A stretch of DNA of 64,000 nucleotides, taken from Jiella mangrovi. GTDB taxonomy: Bacteria > Pseudomonadota > Alphaproteobacteria > Rhizobiales > Rhizobiaceae. Of this stretch, positions 10,501-19,228 are shown piece after piece. The stretch is taken from positions 41,663-105,662 of the forward strand of contig NZ_JAGJCF010000018.1 in the NCBI RefSeq assembly GCF_017815135.1, in the 5' to 3' direction. The position numbers and the translations under genes are program-made. A model generated the notes under the pieces. That model did no database searches and was not told the DNA's origin. It worked only from the letters and a program-made list of their open reading frames with translations. The first letter of the stretch is position 1; every line of letters starts with the position of its first letter.

Positions 10501-11130
10501 GATGACGCCGTTGATCGGTTGGCGCGAGCGATGCGCCTTCAACAGCCCGAGGAAATCGAGCCAGCTTCGGGCATCGGCCTTTTCGTCGGAGTCCTGGGTG
10601 GTGTAGCGGCCGGCCGTATCGATGAGGACGGCATCTTCGGTGAACCAGAAATCGCAGTAGCGCGTGCCGCCCGCCCCGGCGATGGCTGCAGGGCCTCCGG
10701 GCCCGGCCAGCGGAAATTCCAGGCCCGAATTGACGAGCGCCGTGGTCTTGCCCGAGCCGGGCGGGCCGATGATGACGTACCAGGGCAGCTCGTAGAGATA
10801 GGTGCTCTTGCCGCTCGACTTCTTCAGGACGGCAAGGGCGTCCGCCATGCGGTCGGACAGGACGGCTCCGTCGCCGATGACCGCCGCCTCGCCGCCCTCG
10901 GCGATCAGCGCCTCTTCCAGCGCTTTTTGCGCCTTGCGCCGTCTGAAATAACGGATCGCGTACCAGCTGCCGACGCCGAGGGCGACGACGGCGATGATCG
11001 CCAGGCGTGCCCATGCCGGGGCCAGCGGCCGGACCTCGGCGATGGCGATGAACGGCCCCGCCAGCCAGACGACGACCGCAAAGGCCAGAAGGCCGACGAG
11101 AACGAGAATGGGACGGAAAACACGCGTCAT
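7498..11130 (-). CDS. tssM: T6SS membrane-complex protein TssM (IcmF)
   Basis: TssM spans the inner membrane and, with TssL, forms the envelope complex that docks the T6SS baseplate. The 1210-residue product has two N-terminal membrane helices (about 8-30 and 42-60), a cytoplasmic domain with Walker A GPPGSGKTTAL at about 122-132, a third helix near residue 440 (TLALASLWALSY) and a large periplasmic domain. The intact Walker A suggests nucleotide binding. Its start overlaps the tssL stop as ATGA. No tssJ lipoprotein gene is seen; many alphaproteobacterial imp-type systems lack it. Confidence 0.95.
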   Translation of the reverse strand: MTRVFRPILVLVGLLAFAVVVWLAGPFIAIAEVRPLAPAWARLAIIAVVALGVGSWYAIRYFRRRKAQKALEEALIAEGGEAAVIGDGAVLSDRMADALAVLKKSSGKSTYLYELPWYVIIGPPGSGKTTALVNSGLEFPLAGPGGPAAIAGAGGTRYCDFWFTEDAVLIDTAGRYTTQDSDEKADARSWLDFLGLLKAHRSRQPINGVIVAISLEDLMTLPAHRTEEFATRIRERLTELHKELKIDFPVYVLFTKADLVAGFSDYFGSFTKARRQKVWGATVQSGRRDASLLDKVPEEFDALVRRLTEELTDRLHEEPDGVSRIAVYGFPAQFALLRDAVTGMLGRIFEPTRYRAKAALRGFYFTSGTQEGTPIDQLLGAMADGGAVDGRRAGGLMSGMGKSFFLHDLLKKVIFAEAGLVSHDRRAVLRGLALRYGAFAAIGVVTLALASLWALSYFNNQSLIAATRADMERFNAAAAADLAASEIADTDVVRPSGALDILRAMEVGYDNRNQPTPLSEGFGLAVRPQLASAAEVGYQAGLDRMLRSRIMIDVEQHLAALVSANDPMPIFDALKVYLMLGGEAAKVDEVLVRDWLVRNLWQGALALPDGEGLLAALDRHVDAMLELSARRAPSFGVNANLIEDARKTLARMTIADQVYAAVQSGEAGKTAVYPDFVLVQRIPQDADVVFRTRDGTPLETVRIPMLYTSSGFHEVFLERLSQASARFEENRWVLGQYGEQAAIEDQLANLGPQLLEQYGRDFIAAWEGMLGNLALEPMAADEPYFHALGALGAPTSPLVVLVEEVARETELARSEAEGQPVSSAASDDGSAAREVASAVRTRVSDRLGGLSRIGLDIAIRKSQSRLGAMVGGGRNSTTDDLVSGRNIEARFQTYHRLIDGDRPNRPIDALRLNFGEVHRTLVTMEQDPASIGKGESDLQTYVGTLRSTISRLPEPIARMVQAAVNDIEGGAVDASKSELERDLQGRVTQACRRIASGRYPFDPGSSSDVSIDEFAGLFAPDGIIDRFFQQELAPYADLSGKTWRWRVDTPLGRSLSRATLADFQRAAAIRDAFFPQGGSQPRVTLRVEQTALDGDAQYAMLTINDQVLQASPQGSSTAQTRSFDWPADSSGNAAVHLMPPAPGRDHKLERDGPWALMRMIAAGSPQPRGDAIQLRYPIGGRSVSYQVKIDTALNPFILPALREFQCPAEL

Positions 11131-12692
11131 GGCTGGCGATCGGGCTCTAGCGTTGGCAGTGGAAGGGTTTCCTCCCGCGGGATGGCGATCTCCACCCGCC
11201 GGTTGCGCGAGCGGCCCTCGCTGGTCTTGTTGCCGGCGATCGGCTGGTCGGCCCCTCGCCCCTCGACGACGATCCGGGCCGGATTGCCGAGGTTTTCGGC
11301 AAGGACCGCCTCGACGGATTGCGCCCGGGCAAGCGAAAGGTCCTGATTGGACTTGAAGCGGCCAAGGCCGCTCAGCCTCACATTGTCGGTGTGGCCGGTG
11401 ACGAAGATCTGGCCTTGCTCGTCGTCGAGGGCGCGCGCGATGTCGTCGGCGAGCTTGCGGAAGGCCGGCGTCACGTCGGCGCTGCCGCTGTCGAAGAGCA
11501 GCGAGTTGTCGACCCGGATGGTGATGCTCTCGCCGACCGGCTCGACGGCAAGGCCACCCTTTCCGATCTCGCCTGCCAGCGCTTGCCGGATCCGTTCGAG
11601 CTGGGACGTCTCGGGCGGCCGCGGCGTGACGATCTCGGCGCTCGGCGGGCGCACCAGCGCCACCTGCGGCGCGGTGTTCAGTGCCGTCAGCTCGTCGGCG
11701 ACGGCCTCGGCCTCGCCGGCTAAAAGGATGCGCAGGGCAAAGAACAGCCCGACGAGGAAGACCGCCGCAAGGCTGGCGACGACCCAGAGCGGCACGGCGG
11801 CGCGCAGCGCCCTCGCCGCGATCGCCTGGCCCTGCCAGCGCGGCGCGATGTCGTCGTCGGGCCGGGCCTTGACCCGCCGCAGAGCCTCATAGACCCGGCG
11901 CCGTTCATGGGAGAGCCCGGCATCGCCGCCATGCCCGGTGCGATACTTGCCCTCGAAACCGAGGGACAGGCAGGCGTGATAGAGTTCGAGAAGGTCGTAT
12001 TCGGCGGCCGGATTGGCGAGAATGTCGCGCAGAACCTCGAAGAATTCGACACCGGAATCGCGCACCTCGAAGAAGCGGGCGAGCATCGGATAGCGCAGCC
12101 ACTCGGCCCGCTCCCGGCTCGGCAGGTTCTGGACGATGTCGTCGGCGGTGGCGCAGAGCGCATATTGGCCGCGCCGCGCGTCGTCGTTGGAATAGCCGGC
12201 CTCGATGGCCTTCCTGGCAAAGCCGTCGATCTGCGAGATCACGTGGTTCATCAAAGGCGTCGCCTCCATCTCGACGACACCGAGCCTGAGGCGCCCGATC
12301 AGGATCAGGAGGGGCGCTGCGGCATCGAGCAGCGGGTTGGCGCTCGCCATCCGCTCGCCCTCGCGCGCCCCGATGACGGCGGCGAGCGGGATCTTCTGCG
12401 CCGGCGCCTGCGGCTTTTCCTTCGCCGGTCCCTCGGGGAATAGATTGCCGGGCTCCTGGCCGGTCCGCGGCGCCTTCCAGCCGTTCGGCGCTTCGCCCGT
12501 TCGCGCCCAGGCCGGCTGGCGCCCCTCCTCGGGGGCCGACCAGCCTGCGCCATCGCCCCGGTCCACCGGCCGTGCCCAGTCGTCCCGCAGCGGCGAGGCG
12601 CCGGGCGGCCGCGACGGCCCGCCTTGGCGCGCACCGCCGGGATTGGGCCGGATGACCGTCCGGCCACCCCATTCGTCGTCCCGGCCGCTCAT
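11127..12692 (-). CDS. tssL: T6SS protein TssL (DotU) with C-terminal OmpA domain
   Basis: TssL partners TssM in the inner membrane. The 521-residue protein begins with a disordered, proline-rich 100 residues (MSGRDDEWGGRTVIRPNPGG), followed by the DotU domain (about 115-290, including ALCATADDIVQNL) and one membrane helix (about 300-322). The periplasmic OmpA-like peptidoglycan-binding domain (about 385-505) has GHTDNVRLSG, SNQDLSLARAQSV and SRNRRVEI. It is therefore an evolved TssL that can anchor to the cell wall itself. The ATG at 12692 overlaps the tssK stop (ATGA); the upstream in-frame extension is a shadow of tssK. Confidence 0.95.
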   Translation of the reverse strand: MSGRDDEWGGRTVIRPNPGGARQGGPSRPPGASPLRDDWARPVDRGDGAGWSAPEEGRQPAWARTGEAPNGWKAPRTGQEPGNLFPEGPAKEKPQAPAQKIPLAAVIGAREGERMASANPLLDAAAPLLILIGRLRLGVVEMEATPLMNHVISQIDGFARKAIEAGYSNDDARRGQYALCATADDIVQNLPSRERAEWLRYPMLARFFEVRDSGVEFFEVLRDILANPAAEYDLLELYHACLSLGFEGKYRTGHGGDAGLSHERRRVYEALRRVKARPDDDIAPRWQGQAIAARALRAAVPLWVVASLAAVFLVGLFFALRILLAGEAEAVADELTALNTAPQVALVRPPSAEIVTPRPPETSQLERIRQALAGEIGKGGLAVEPVGESITIRVDNSLLFDSGSADVTPAFRKLADDIARALDDEQGQIFVTGHTDNVRLSGLGRFKSNQDLSLARAQSVEAVLAENLGNPARIVVEGRGADQPIAGNKTSEGRSRNRRVEIAIPREETLPLPTLEPDRQP

Positions 12693-14020
12693 CGGTAGCC
12701 CTCCTGGATCGCCCAGAGCTCGATGCGCAGCTCCGGCCAGTCGGCCGAGATCTGGATGCCGATACCCGGCGCGACGGAGAATTCCGGCCAGAGCCGGGAT
12801 TTCTTGTCGAGGTAGAAATAGACCCGGTCCGAATAGCTGCGGATCTGCCGCGGCGGGGTCGGCGTGTGCACCAGCTGAATCCCCGGAAGATGCATCTGGA
12901 CGATCTCCTCCATTCGGGTGGTGGGCCCGATCTTGCAAAGGTCGGGAAACTTGTCGCGGATGGTGACGGGCGGCCGCGCCGCCGCGACTTCGAGAACGAA
13001 GGCGGCGTCGCGGAACAAATTGCGGTTCTTGATCGGGGCGACGAACTGGTTGCGGTCGCGCTCGACGAGGTCGAGCCGCACCGGGCGGCCGATATCGATG
13101 TTCAAGAGCCGCTGGATGTCGTCGAGCACCGGCTCGAACGTCGCCTTCAGATCGTCCTGATCATAGGGCCGATAGCTTTTCGCCATGCGCTCGGGCGAAT
13201 AGGTCGACAGTTCGCCGGCGATCGCCAGGAGTTCGCGGTAAAGCTCGACCGGATGGGTGTAGCGCGAGGCGGCAAGATGCTTCAGCCCGCCGACCACCCG
13301 GTTGAGCATCTGCAAACGGTAGTAGTCGATATTCTGCAGGCCGCCGCTGGCCGAAGGATCGGCGGCAAAGCGCGCCAGCGTCGACAGGTGATTGTCGATC
13401 CAGCCGATCACCCGCTCGCCATAGCCGGCGACGACGCGGCTGGCGCTCAGCGAGAGCACGGGAGGCGCAAAGCCCTGGTCGAAGACGATGGTGCGATCGC
13501 GGACCTCGACGATCCGGGCGATCTTGAGGGCATGAAAGCCGGGCTTCTGCGTCTCGCGAATGTCGAAGGTGAGGCGCGGATGGGCGACCTCGATCTCTTC
13601 TTCCTGCTGCATCGCCGCCGCCGAATCGACGATCGTCTCGATCTCGCGCGTATAGCGGCTGGCGCTTCCCGCCTCGGCCATGTCGAGTTCGCGGCCGTTG
13701 ACGAGCGCAGCGGGTAGGCTCAGCCAGGCGAAGAGATTGCCGGCATCCTCCTTCACCTCGACCGGCTCGGGCAGCGGGCTGACCGCCGGCATGTCGAAGG
13801 GCGTGCCGTCCGGTATGATCCCGCTTGCCCGGCGCAGGGCGAATTTCGACTGCTGGGCGAGATCGGTGTCGATCTCGATCTCGGCAAAGCCCCAGGGATA
13901 GGGCGAAAGATGGCGCACCCGGCATTCGATCAGCTTTTCCAGATAGCGGTCGTGCTGCTGCAGGTGATGCTGCCGCAGGAAAAGCCCTTCCGTCCAGGCG
14001 ACCTTGCTATACCAGGACAT
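12689..14020 (-). CDS. tssK: T6SS baseplate protein TssK
   Basis: TssK links the T6SS baseplate to the TssL-TssM membrane complex. The 443-residue product opens with the family hallmark WTEGLFLRQHHLQQHDRY and ends LWAIQEGYR. The ATG at 14020 is chosen because it gives MSWYSKVAWTEG; a GTG nine codons upstream is possible. It is the first gene of the six-gene run reading down to ppkA, with a candidate promoter just upstream. Genes for TssA, B, C, E, F, G, H and Hcp do not follow on either side. Confidence 0.95.
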   Translation of the reverse strand: MSWYSKVAWTEGLFLRQHHLQQHDRYLEKLIECRVRHLSPYPWGFAEIEIDTDLAQQSKFALRRASGIIPDGTPFDMPAVSPLPEPVEVKEDAGNLFAWLSLPAALVNGRELDMAEAGSASRYTREIETIVDSAAAMQQEEEIEVAHPRLTFDIRETQKPGFHALKIARIVEVRDRTIVFDQGFAPPVLSLSASRVVAGYGERVIGWIDNHLSTLARFAADPSASGGLQNIDYYRLQMLNRVVGGLKHLAASRYTHPVELYRELLAIAGELSTYSPERMAKSYRPYDQDDLKATFEPVLDDIQRLLNIDIGRPVRLDLVERDRNQFVAPIKNRNLFRDAAFVLEVAAARPPVTIRDKFPDLCKIGPTTRMEEIVQMHLPGIQLVHTPTPPRQIRSYSDRVYFYLDKKSRLWPEFSVAPGIGIQISADWPELRIELWAIQEGYR

Positions 14021-14502
14021 CGTGCGTGCGCCGCCCCCAGAATGCACCTAATGGTAGAAATTATGGATACCGATAAATTTCCGGTTGTTCAACCGGGTTT
14101 GGCGCACGCGATGACGACGACACGGACGCGCGTTCGGCGCGCTCGCTGCGCCTGATAGCCAGCGCCCTGCGCCGTCGAGTGACACCCTGTCTGGAACGCT
14201 TCGATTGTCAGGGCGGGGACGAGTTGTTATTTTGACCGGCAATGAACGGGTTCAAACCATCGAGATGGCGCGCGCGGGGCAGCGCCCGGCTGCCGACGAG
14301 CGAGGGCTTTGCCAAGCTCTCCGATCGCGCACGCCTGCCCGGCCGGTTCTTCTATCGCCTGGCCGAGGCCGGAGGCAGCTAGCCGCCCGCCCCGGCGGAA
14401 CGCCGCCGGAGCTGCCAGGGCCGCAGGCCCGATCCGCCATTCGATTTTACGCATGAAAGGCGCCGCCCGCATTGCCGGGACGATGCGCCGGGAGAAAACC
14501 CC
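14021..14502. other. Intergenic region between tssK and leuC
   Basis: This 482-base divergent gap holds the candidate tssK promoter. A possible 46-codon plus-strand frame (14242-14382, starting MNGFKPSRWRARGS) has no recognisable similarity or good ribosome site. A perfect 7-base hairpin, CCGGCGG-AACG-CCGCCGG (14392-14409), lies about 95 bases before leuC without a T-run. A leucine-rich leader peptide is not evident. No RNA gene was recognised. Confidence 0.5.
14064..14096 (-). promoter_or_regulatory. Candidate tssK promoter with overlapping inverted repeat
   Basis: On the minus strand TTGAAC (14092-14087) and TATCCA (14069-14064) are separated by 17 bases, about 45 bases before the tssK ATG. 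The -35 hexamer lies inside a perfect inverted repeat, CCGGTTG-TT-CAACCGG, at 14081-14096. This is a reasonable place for a repressor or activator to act. Seen in sequence; function inferred. Confidence 0.4.
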
Positions 14503-15954
14503 ATGAGCCAAGCCAGCGAAAAACCCCGCACGATCTACGACAAGATCTGGGACGCCCATCTGATCGGCAGCCCGGACGACGAGTCGACGCTGATCTATAT
14601 CGACCGCCACCTCGTCCACGAGGTGACCAGCCCCCAGGCCTTCGAGGGCCTGCGCATGGCCGGCCGCAAGGTGCATCAGCCGGGGCGCACCCTGGCCGTC
14701 GTCGATCACAACGTGCCGACGACCGCCGACCGCGTGAACGGCATCAAGAACGAGGAAAGCCGGATCCAGGTCGAGGCGCTGGCGAAGAACGCCGCCGATT
14801 TCGGCATCGAATATTTCGACGCCGCCGACAATCGCCAGGGCATCGTCCACATCATCGGCCCCGAGCAGGGCTTCACCCTGCCGGGCATGACCATCGTCTG
14901 CGGCGACAGCCACACCTCCACCCATGGCGCCTTCGGGGCGCTCGCCCACGGCATCGGCACCTCCGAGGTCGAGCATGTGCTGGCCACCCAGACGCTGATC
15001 CAGGCCAAGGCCAAGAACATGCTGGTCGAGGTCGACGGGCCGATCCCCGAGGGCGTCACCGCCAAGGACATCATCCTCGCCATCATCGGCCAGATCGGCA
15101 CGGCGGGCGGCACCGGCTACGTCATCGAATATGCCGGCGAGGCAATCCAGCAATTGTCGATGGAAGGCCGGATGACGATCTGCAACATGTCGATCGAAGG
15201 CGGTGCCCGGGCCGGGCTGATCGCCCCCGACGAGACCACCTTCGCCTATATCAAGGACAAGCCGCGCGCCCCCAAGGGCGAGGAGTTCGAAAAGGCCGTC
15301 GCCTATTGGAAGACGCTCGTCTCCGACGAAGGTGCCCATTACGACAAGGTCATCAAGCTCGACGCCCGCAACCTGCCGCCGATCCTCACCTGGGGCTCCT
15401 CGCCGGAGGACGTCGTTGCGATCGACGGCGTCGTGCCCGATCCGGCCGAGATTCCCGACGAGAACAAGCGCAAGTCGAAACAGCGGGCGCTCGACTATAT
15501 GGGCCTGACGCCGGGCACCAAGATGACCGACATCACCATCGACCGGGTGTTCCTCGGCTCCTGCACCAACGCCCGCATCGAGGATCTGCGCGCCGCCGCC
15601 AAGATCGTCGAGGGCCGCAAAGTGGCCGATACGGTTTCCGCGATGGTCGTGCCGGGCTCCGGCCTCGTCAAATTGCAGGCCGAAGCCGAAGGCCTCGACC
15701 GGGTGTTCAAGGATGCCGGCTTTGAATGGCGCGAGGCCGGCTGCTCCATGTGCCTCGGCATGAACGAAGACCGCCTCGCCCCCTATGAGCGCTGCGCCTC
15801 CACCTCGAACCGCAATTTCGAGGGCCGCCAGGGCTCCAAGGGCCGCACCCACCTCGTCTCCCCTGCCATGGCGGCCGCCGCGGCGATCGCCGGACGCTTC
15901 GTCGATGTGCGGGAGTTCGGCAAGGCGGACGCGGCGCTGGAGCCGGCGGAGTAG
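14503..15954 (+). CDS. leuC: 3-isopropylmalate dehydratase large subunit
   Basis: LeuC, with LeuD, isomerises 2-isopropylmalate to 3-isopropylmalate in leucine synthesis. The 483-residue protein opens with [12 protein letters not shown], has [13 protein letters not shown] near residue 132, and keeps the three cluster cysteines of the aconitase fold: C354 in GSCTNAR, and C414 and C417 in [10 protein letters not shown] [4Fe-4S] cluster is therefore expected. The ATG follows GGGAGAAAACCCC. leuD and leuB are not adjacent, a common arrangement in rhizobial genomes. Confidence 0.97.
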   Translation: MSQASEKPRTIYDKIWDAHLIGSPDDESTLIYIDRHLVHEVTSPQAFEGLRMAGRKVHQPGRTLAVVDHNVPTTADRVNGIKNEESRIQVEALAKNAADFGIEYFDAADNRQGIVHIIGPEQGFTLPGMTIVCGDSHTSTHGAFGALAHGIGTSEVEHVLATQTLIQAKAKNMLVEVDGPIPEGVTAKDIILAIIGQIGTAGGTGYVIEYAGEAIQQLSMEGRMTICNMSIEGGARAGLIAPDETTFAYIKDKPRAPKGEEFEKAVAYWKTLVSDEGAHYDKVIKLDARNLPPILTWGSSPEDVVAIDGVVPDPAEIPDENKRKSKQRALDYMGLTPGTKMTDITIDRVFLGSCTNARIEDLRAAAKIVEGRKVADTVSAMVVPGSGLVKLQAEAEGLDRVFKDAGFEWREAGCSMCLGMNEDRLAPYERCASTSNRNFEGRQGSKGRTHLVSPAMAAAAAIAGRFVDVREFGKADAALEPAE

Positions 15955-16031
15955 GCTGGCCGAGGCCGAGGGCGTCGCTCGTTTTACCCTGTTCCGGAGG
16001 AAGTTCGGGCCGGGGCGAGGGGCGCGGCGCC

Positions 16032-16080
16032 ACCCCCTCGCCCTTCGAGGTCGCCTTCGGCGGCACCTCAGGATGAGGGG
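16032..16080. repeat. Palindromic repeat family A, copy A1
   Basis: The sequence runs from CCCCCTCGCCCTTCGAGG to ACCTCAGGATGAGGGGG and folds on itself with internal mismatches. It lies between the leuC and kdgK-like stop codons. Three further copies occur at 59.7-60.1 kb. A transcription-end or nucleoid role is possible but unproven. Confidence 0.7.
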
Positions 16081-16187
16081 GACTGACCGGCCGGCGAGCC
16101 CGACAAGGTGACATCTCGGGGCTCGCCTCGTTCGCGCAGGTCCGAACGATCGGAACCCTACCCAAGGCCTGCGGGCCTTCTGGCTCC

Positions 16188-17099
16188 CTACCCGACCAGC
16201 GCCCCGTGCCCCCCGACGACATGCGAGGCCAGCCGATGGCCGGCGAGCGTTGCCTCCATCGGCCCGATGCCGCCGAGCCTTGCTGCGAGATAGGCGGCGT
16301 TGAAGCTGTCGCCGGCGCCGGTCGTGTCGACGAGTTGTTTCGGCGGAACGCAGGCTACCGTTTCGCTCTGCCGACCGTCGCCCCACGACACCAAGGCCGC
16401 GCCGCCGCCATCCTTGACGACGACCTCGCCGACACCGAGGCCGTGATAGCGCGCGGCGGTCGCCTCGGGCGTTTCGTCGCCGAAGGCGGCGCGCTCGTCG
16501 TCGAAGCTCGGCAGGCACAGGGTCGATACTTTGGCCGCCGCCTCGATCGCGGCTTTCGCGGTCGCGGTGTCCGGCCAGAGGCGGGGCCGGATGTTGGGAT
16601 CGAAGGCCACCAGCTTGCCGGACGCGCGCGCACGCTCGACGCGCTCCAGAAGCCTCTTGCGGCCGGCCTTCGGCAGAATCGCAAGGGTTATGCCGGAAAA
16701 GTAGAAGGCGTCACCGGACGAGAAGATCCGGTCGAGATGCGCCTCGTCGTCGGCCAGCCGTTTCGCGGCCGCCATGTCGCGCCAATAGGAGAAGGACCGT
16801 TCGCCGTCTCTCAGATGGATCATGTAGAGGCCCGGCGACGCGCCTTCGATCCGCCGCACGGCATCCGTCTCGATCCCCGCCGCGTCGAAGAAGCCGAGCA
16901 TTTCGTCCGACATCGTGTCGGTGCCGAGCGCCGTCAGATAGGCGGCCCGCCAGCCCGCCGGGGCGTTGCGCGCGAAATGCCAGAGCGTGTTGAAGGTGTC
17001 GCCGGCAAATCCCCTGCGATAGAGCCCGTCGCCGGCGACGGACAATTCCACCATGCATTCCCCGATCGCCACGAAGCGTGACGGCTGCGATCCACTCAA
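16188..17099 (-). CDS. kdgK: PfkB-family sugar kinase, probably 2-keto-3-deoxygluconate kinase
   Basis: The 303-residue product has the ribokinase/PfkB fold: N-terminal FVAIGECMVELS, then GFAGDTFNTLWHFAR, and the ATP-site signature VDTTGAGDSFNAAYLA with catalytic D. The N-terminal GECMVEL and AGDTFN pattern, with a conserved tyrosine/arginine block (YWRDMAAAKRL), fits 2-keto-3-deoxygluconate kinases best, which feed the Entner-Doudoroff pathway. No ATG precedes the conserved core, so a TTG at 17099, preceded by GGAGCAG, is taken as start. Substrate assignment is moderate; fructose or tagatose kinase is less likely. Confidence 0.8.
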   Translation of the reverse strand: MSGSQPSRFVAIGECMVELSVAGDGLYRRGFAGDTFNTLWHFARNAPAGWRAAYLTALGTDTMSDEMLGFFDAAGIETDAVRRIEGASPGLYMIHLRDGERSFSYWRDMAAAKRLADDEAHLDRIFSSGDAFYFSGITLAILPKAGRKRLLERVERARASGKLVAFDPNIRPRLWPDTATAKAAIEAAAKVSTLCLPSFDDERAAFGDETPEATAARYHGLGVGEVVVKDGGGAALVSWGDGRQSETVACVPPKQLVDTTGAGDSFNAAYLAARLGGIGPMEATLAGHRLASHVVGGHGALVG

Positions 17100-17180
17100 G
17101 ACAGCTGCTCCAACAGGCTCGAATCCGACGGTTCCGGATCAGATGCCTGGAGCGCCATGCGTCCGACAGGACGCAGAATG

Positions 17181-17254
17181 GACGCTCCAAGCGTCCCGAT
17201 CGACGCATCGTGCTTTCCGAAAATCGATTCCGATTTTCGGGCCGATGCTGTAGC
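17181..17254 (-). repeat. Dispersed repeat family D, copy D1
   Basis: Read on the minus strand this block matches 30165-30240: GCTACAGCATCGGCCCGA, then CGGAATCGATTTTCG, then AAGCACGATGCGTCGAT, ending in GAGCGTC. Both copies lie between genes. D1 is upstream of the PfkB kinase. It contains a short GGACGC hairpin. Confidence 0.7.
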
Positions 17255-17315
17255 AGCGGAGATCGGGACGGTACACCCGTCGAGCGTCACGACGGCTTTC
17301 GCCCTCTCCCGCTCG

Positions 17316-17612
17316 TTACCGACGGCCCGTCAGGCAGCGGCGATAGGCGCGGTCGCCGCTTCGCTCGGCGCTCTGGCGCGTCAGGGCTCGGACCCCGAAA
17401 CCGTCCTCGCCGCGATCGACGCGGTTTTCATAGGCGTTTGCGGCGGTCTGGCGGGCATATTGCCGGCAAAATTCCGGAGTGCCCGGCCGATAGGGATTGG
17501 CTGAGACGCGGGCGCCGACAATCGGCGTGTTGTTGGGATAAGGCGTGGAAGCCGTGCATGCGGCGAGAGCCGACAGGGCAAGGAGCGCGGGGGCAAAGGC
17601 GATGGGACGCAT
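17316..17612 (-). CDS. Small predicted lipoprotein of unknown function
   Basis: The 98-residue product starts MRPIAFAPALLALSALAAC, a lipoprotein signal peptide with lipobox L-A-A-C, so C19 would be acylated after cleavage. The mature part is short and basic at its end, with cysteines in EFCRQYARQ and RRCLTG that might form a disulfide. I do not recognise a domain, though small lipoproteins of this layout are common in Hyphomicrobiales. The ATG at 17612 is preferred over a TTG 23 codons upstream because it starts the signal peptide. It is transcribed divergently from pabB. Confidence 0.7.
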   Translation of the reverse strand: MRPIAFAPALLALSALAACTASTPYPNNTPIVGARVSANPYRPGTPEFCRQYARQTAANAYENRVDRGEDGFGVRALTRQSAERSGDRAYRRCLTGRR

Positions 17613-17806
17613 CAGGAAACTCCGGGTGTTGGACCTGTCCACTTCAACCACCCAATCTGCAGTCCGGCCGCGATAAGCCAAATGTGATCAATCAGATGTG
17701 TCTGACCGATCGGCAAGAGCCGCGGCGCCGTTCTCCATCCCCGCCAGAGCCTGCGGTTCGATCGAACGGTTTGACGGGCGCCTGAAATCCTGTCCAACTC
17801 CAGGCC

Positions 17807-19228
17807 ATGCGGACCCGCGAGATTCCCTTTCAGCCACCCGAGATCGCCGCAGAAAAATTGCGCGATCTCGGCAGGCTCGCATTCCTCGACAGCGCCATGG
17901 TTCACCCGGCGCTCGGTCGATATTCCTATGTCGCGGCCGATCCTTTCGCGGTCTTCACCGTCGACGCGGCTGGGCCAAGGCTCGATGGCGAGCCTTTGAA
18001 GGCCACCCCGCTCGCGGCGCTGAAGTCCCTGCTCGGCCGCTTCGCCGCGCAGGTGATGCCGGGTCTTCCGCCGTTTCAGGGCGGTGCGATGGGAATGATC
18101 GCCTACGATTTCGGCCACCATCTCGAAACGCTCGCCAAACCGGCCGATCTCGACCCGGAAAAGCCGACGATCCGCCTCGGCCTTTACGATACGGTTCTCG
18201 CCTTCGACCTGTCGGAGCGCCGCGCATTCCTCGTCTCGACCGGGCACCCGGAACCCGGCGAACGCGCGAGGGCCGATCGCGCCGAGGCAAGGCTGGCGGC
18301 GTTTTCAGACAAGCTCGCGGCGCCGTTGCCAGAGCCCGGCGCAGCAGCGGCGGCGTCGCCCGGCTCGTTTCGCTGGCGTTCGAACTTCTTCGCGCCTCGC
18401 TACAGGCAAGGTATCGAGCGAGTTCGGGAATACATTCTCGACGGCGACATCTTCCAGGCCAACATCGCCCAGACCTTTACCGCCGCGACGCCCGCGGGGT
18501 TCGACCCGTTCCGGCTTTATCTCAAACTCCGCCGGACCAATGCCGCCCCCTTCGGCGGCTTTTTCGATTTCGGCGATCTTCAGGTCGCCTCGTCTTCGCC
18601 CGAGCGCTTCGTGAGCGTTTCAAAAGGGGTCGTGGAAGCCCGGCCGATCAAGGGAACGGCCAAACGCTCCGCCGACCGGACCGAGGACGAGCGCCTTGCC
18701 GCAGAGCTCCTCGCTTCGGAAAAGGACCGGGCGGAAAACGTGATGATCGTCGATCTTCTGCGCAACGACATCGCGCGGGTCTGCGAGGCGGATTCGGTCG
18801 AGGTGCCGGTCCTTTGCGGGCTCGAGAGCTATGCGGCGGTCCATCATCTCGTCTCGGTCGTCACCGGCAGGCTCGCCGAGGGACGCGACGCGACGGATCT
18901 GATCGCCGCGGCCTTTCCCGGCGGCTCGATCACCGGTGCGCCGAAAATTCGGGCCATGGACATCATCACGGAAATCGAGAACACGGCGCGCGGCCCCTAT
19001 TGCGGTTCGCTCGGCTATATCGGCTTCGACGGGACGATGGATCTCAACATCGCGATCCGCACCGTCAGCTTCGAAAAGGGCGAGGCGAAGCTCTCGGCCG
19101 GCGGCGGCATCACGGTGCTCTCCGATCCCGCCGCCGAATACGAGGAGACCTTTACCAAGGCGACGCGCGTCTTCGCGGCGTTCGGCAGCGACGACGACGG
19201 CGACGGCGGCGGCGAGGGCCTGCAGTGA
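17807..19228 (+). CDS. pabB: Aminodeoxychorismate synthase component I
   Basis: PabB converts chorismate and ammonia from PabA to 4-amino-4-deoxychorismate for folate synthesis. The 473-residue protein has the chorismate-binding fold in its C-terminal two-thirds: RPIKGTAKRS, the LLRNDIARVCE segment, and GGSITGAPKIRAMDIITEIE. The N-terminal third is the usual variable half. Its stop overlaps the pabA GTG, and pabC follows, so the three genes form a compact operon. The PIKGTAKR lysine suggests PabB rather than anthranilate synthase, and the adjacent pabC supports this. Confidence 0.93.
   Translation: MRTREIPFQPPEIAAEKLRDLGRLAFLDSAMVHPALGRYSYVAADPFAVFTVDAAGPRLDGEPLKATPLAALKSLLGRFAAQVMPGLPPFQGGAMGMIAYDFGHHLETLAKPADLDPEKPTIRLGLYDTVLAFDLSERRAFLVSTGHPEPGERARADRAEARLAAFSDKLAAPLPEPGAAAAASPGSFRWRSNFFAPRYRQGIERVREYILDGDIFQANIAQTFTAATPAGFDPFRLYLKLRRTNAAPFGGFFDFGDLQVASSSPERFVSVSKGVVEARPIKGTAKRSADRTEDERLAAELLASEKDRAENVMIVDLLRNDIARVCEADSVEVPVLCGLESYAAVHHLVSVVTGRLAEGRDATDLIAAAFPGGSITGAPKIRAMDIITEIENTARGPYCGSLGYIGFDGTMDLNIAIRTVSFEKGEAKLSAGGGITVLSDPAAEYEETFTKATRVFAAFGSDDDGDGGGEGLQ

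Noticed and set aside
7516..11346. Very long open frame on the plus strand, antisense to tssM and tssL
   Set aside because: It mirrors the codon pattern of the real genes in high-GC DNA and shows no domain. TssM motifs on the other strand are unambiguous.
14242..14382. Possible 46-codon gene before leuC
   Set aside because: It has a weak ribosome site and no similarity, and no leucine run that would support a leader peptide. It is mentioned only in the intergenic note.
14227..16518. 763-codon minus-strand frame across leuC
   Set aside because: It is antisense to a complete leuC with all cluster cysteines, and it also runs through a repeat and the end of the PfkB gene.
16188..17099. Fructokinase as the identity of the PfkB-family kinase
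   Set aside because: The N-terminal block and the YWRDMAAAKRL segment fit 2-keto-3-deoxygluconate kinase better; no fructose-use genes are nearby.
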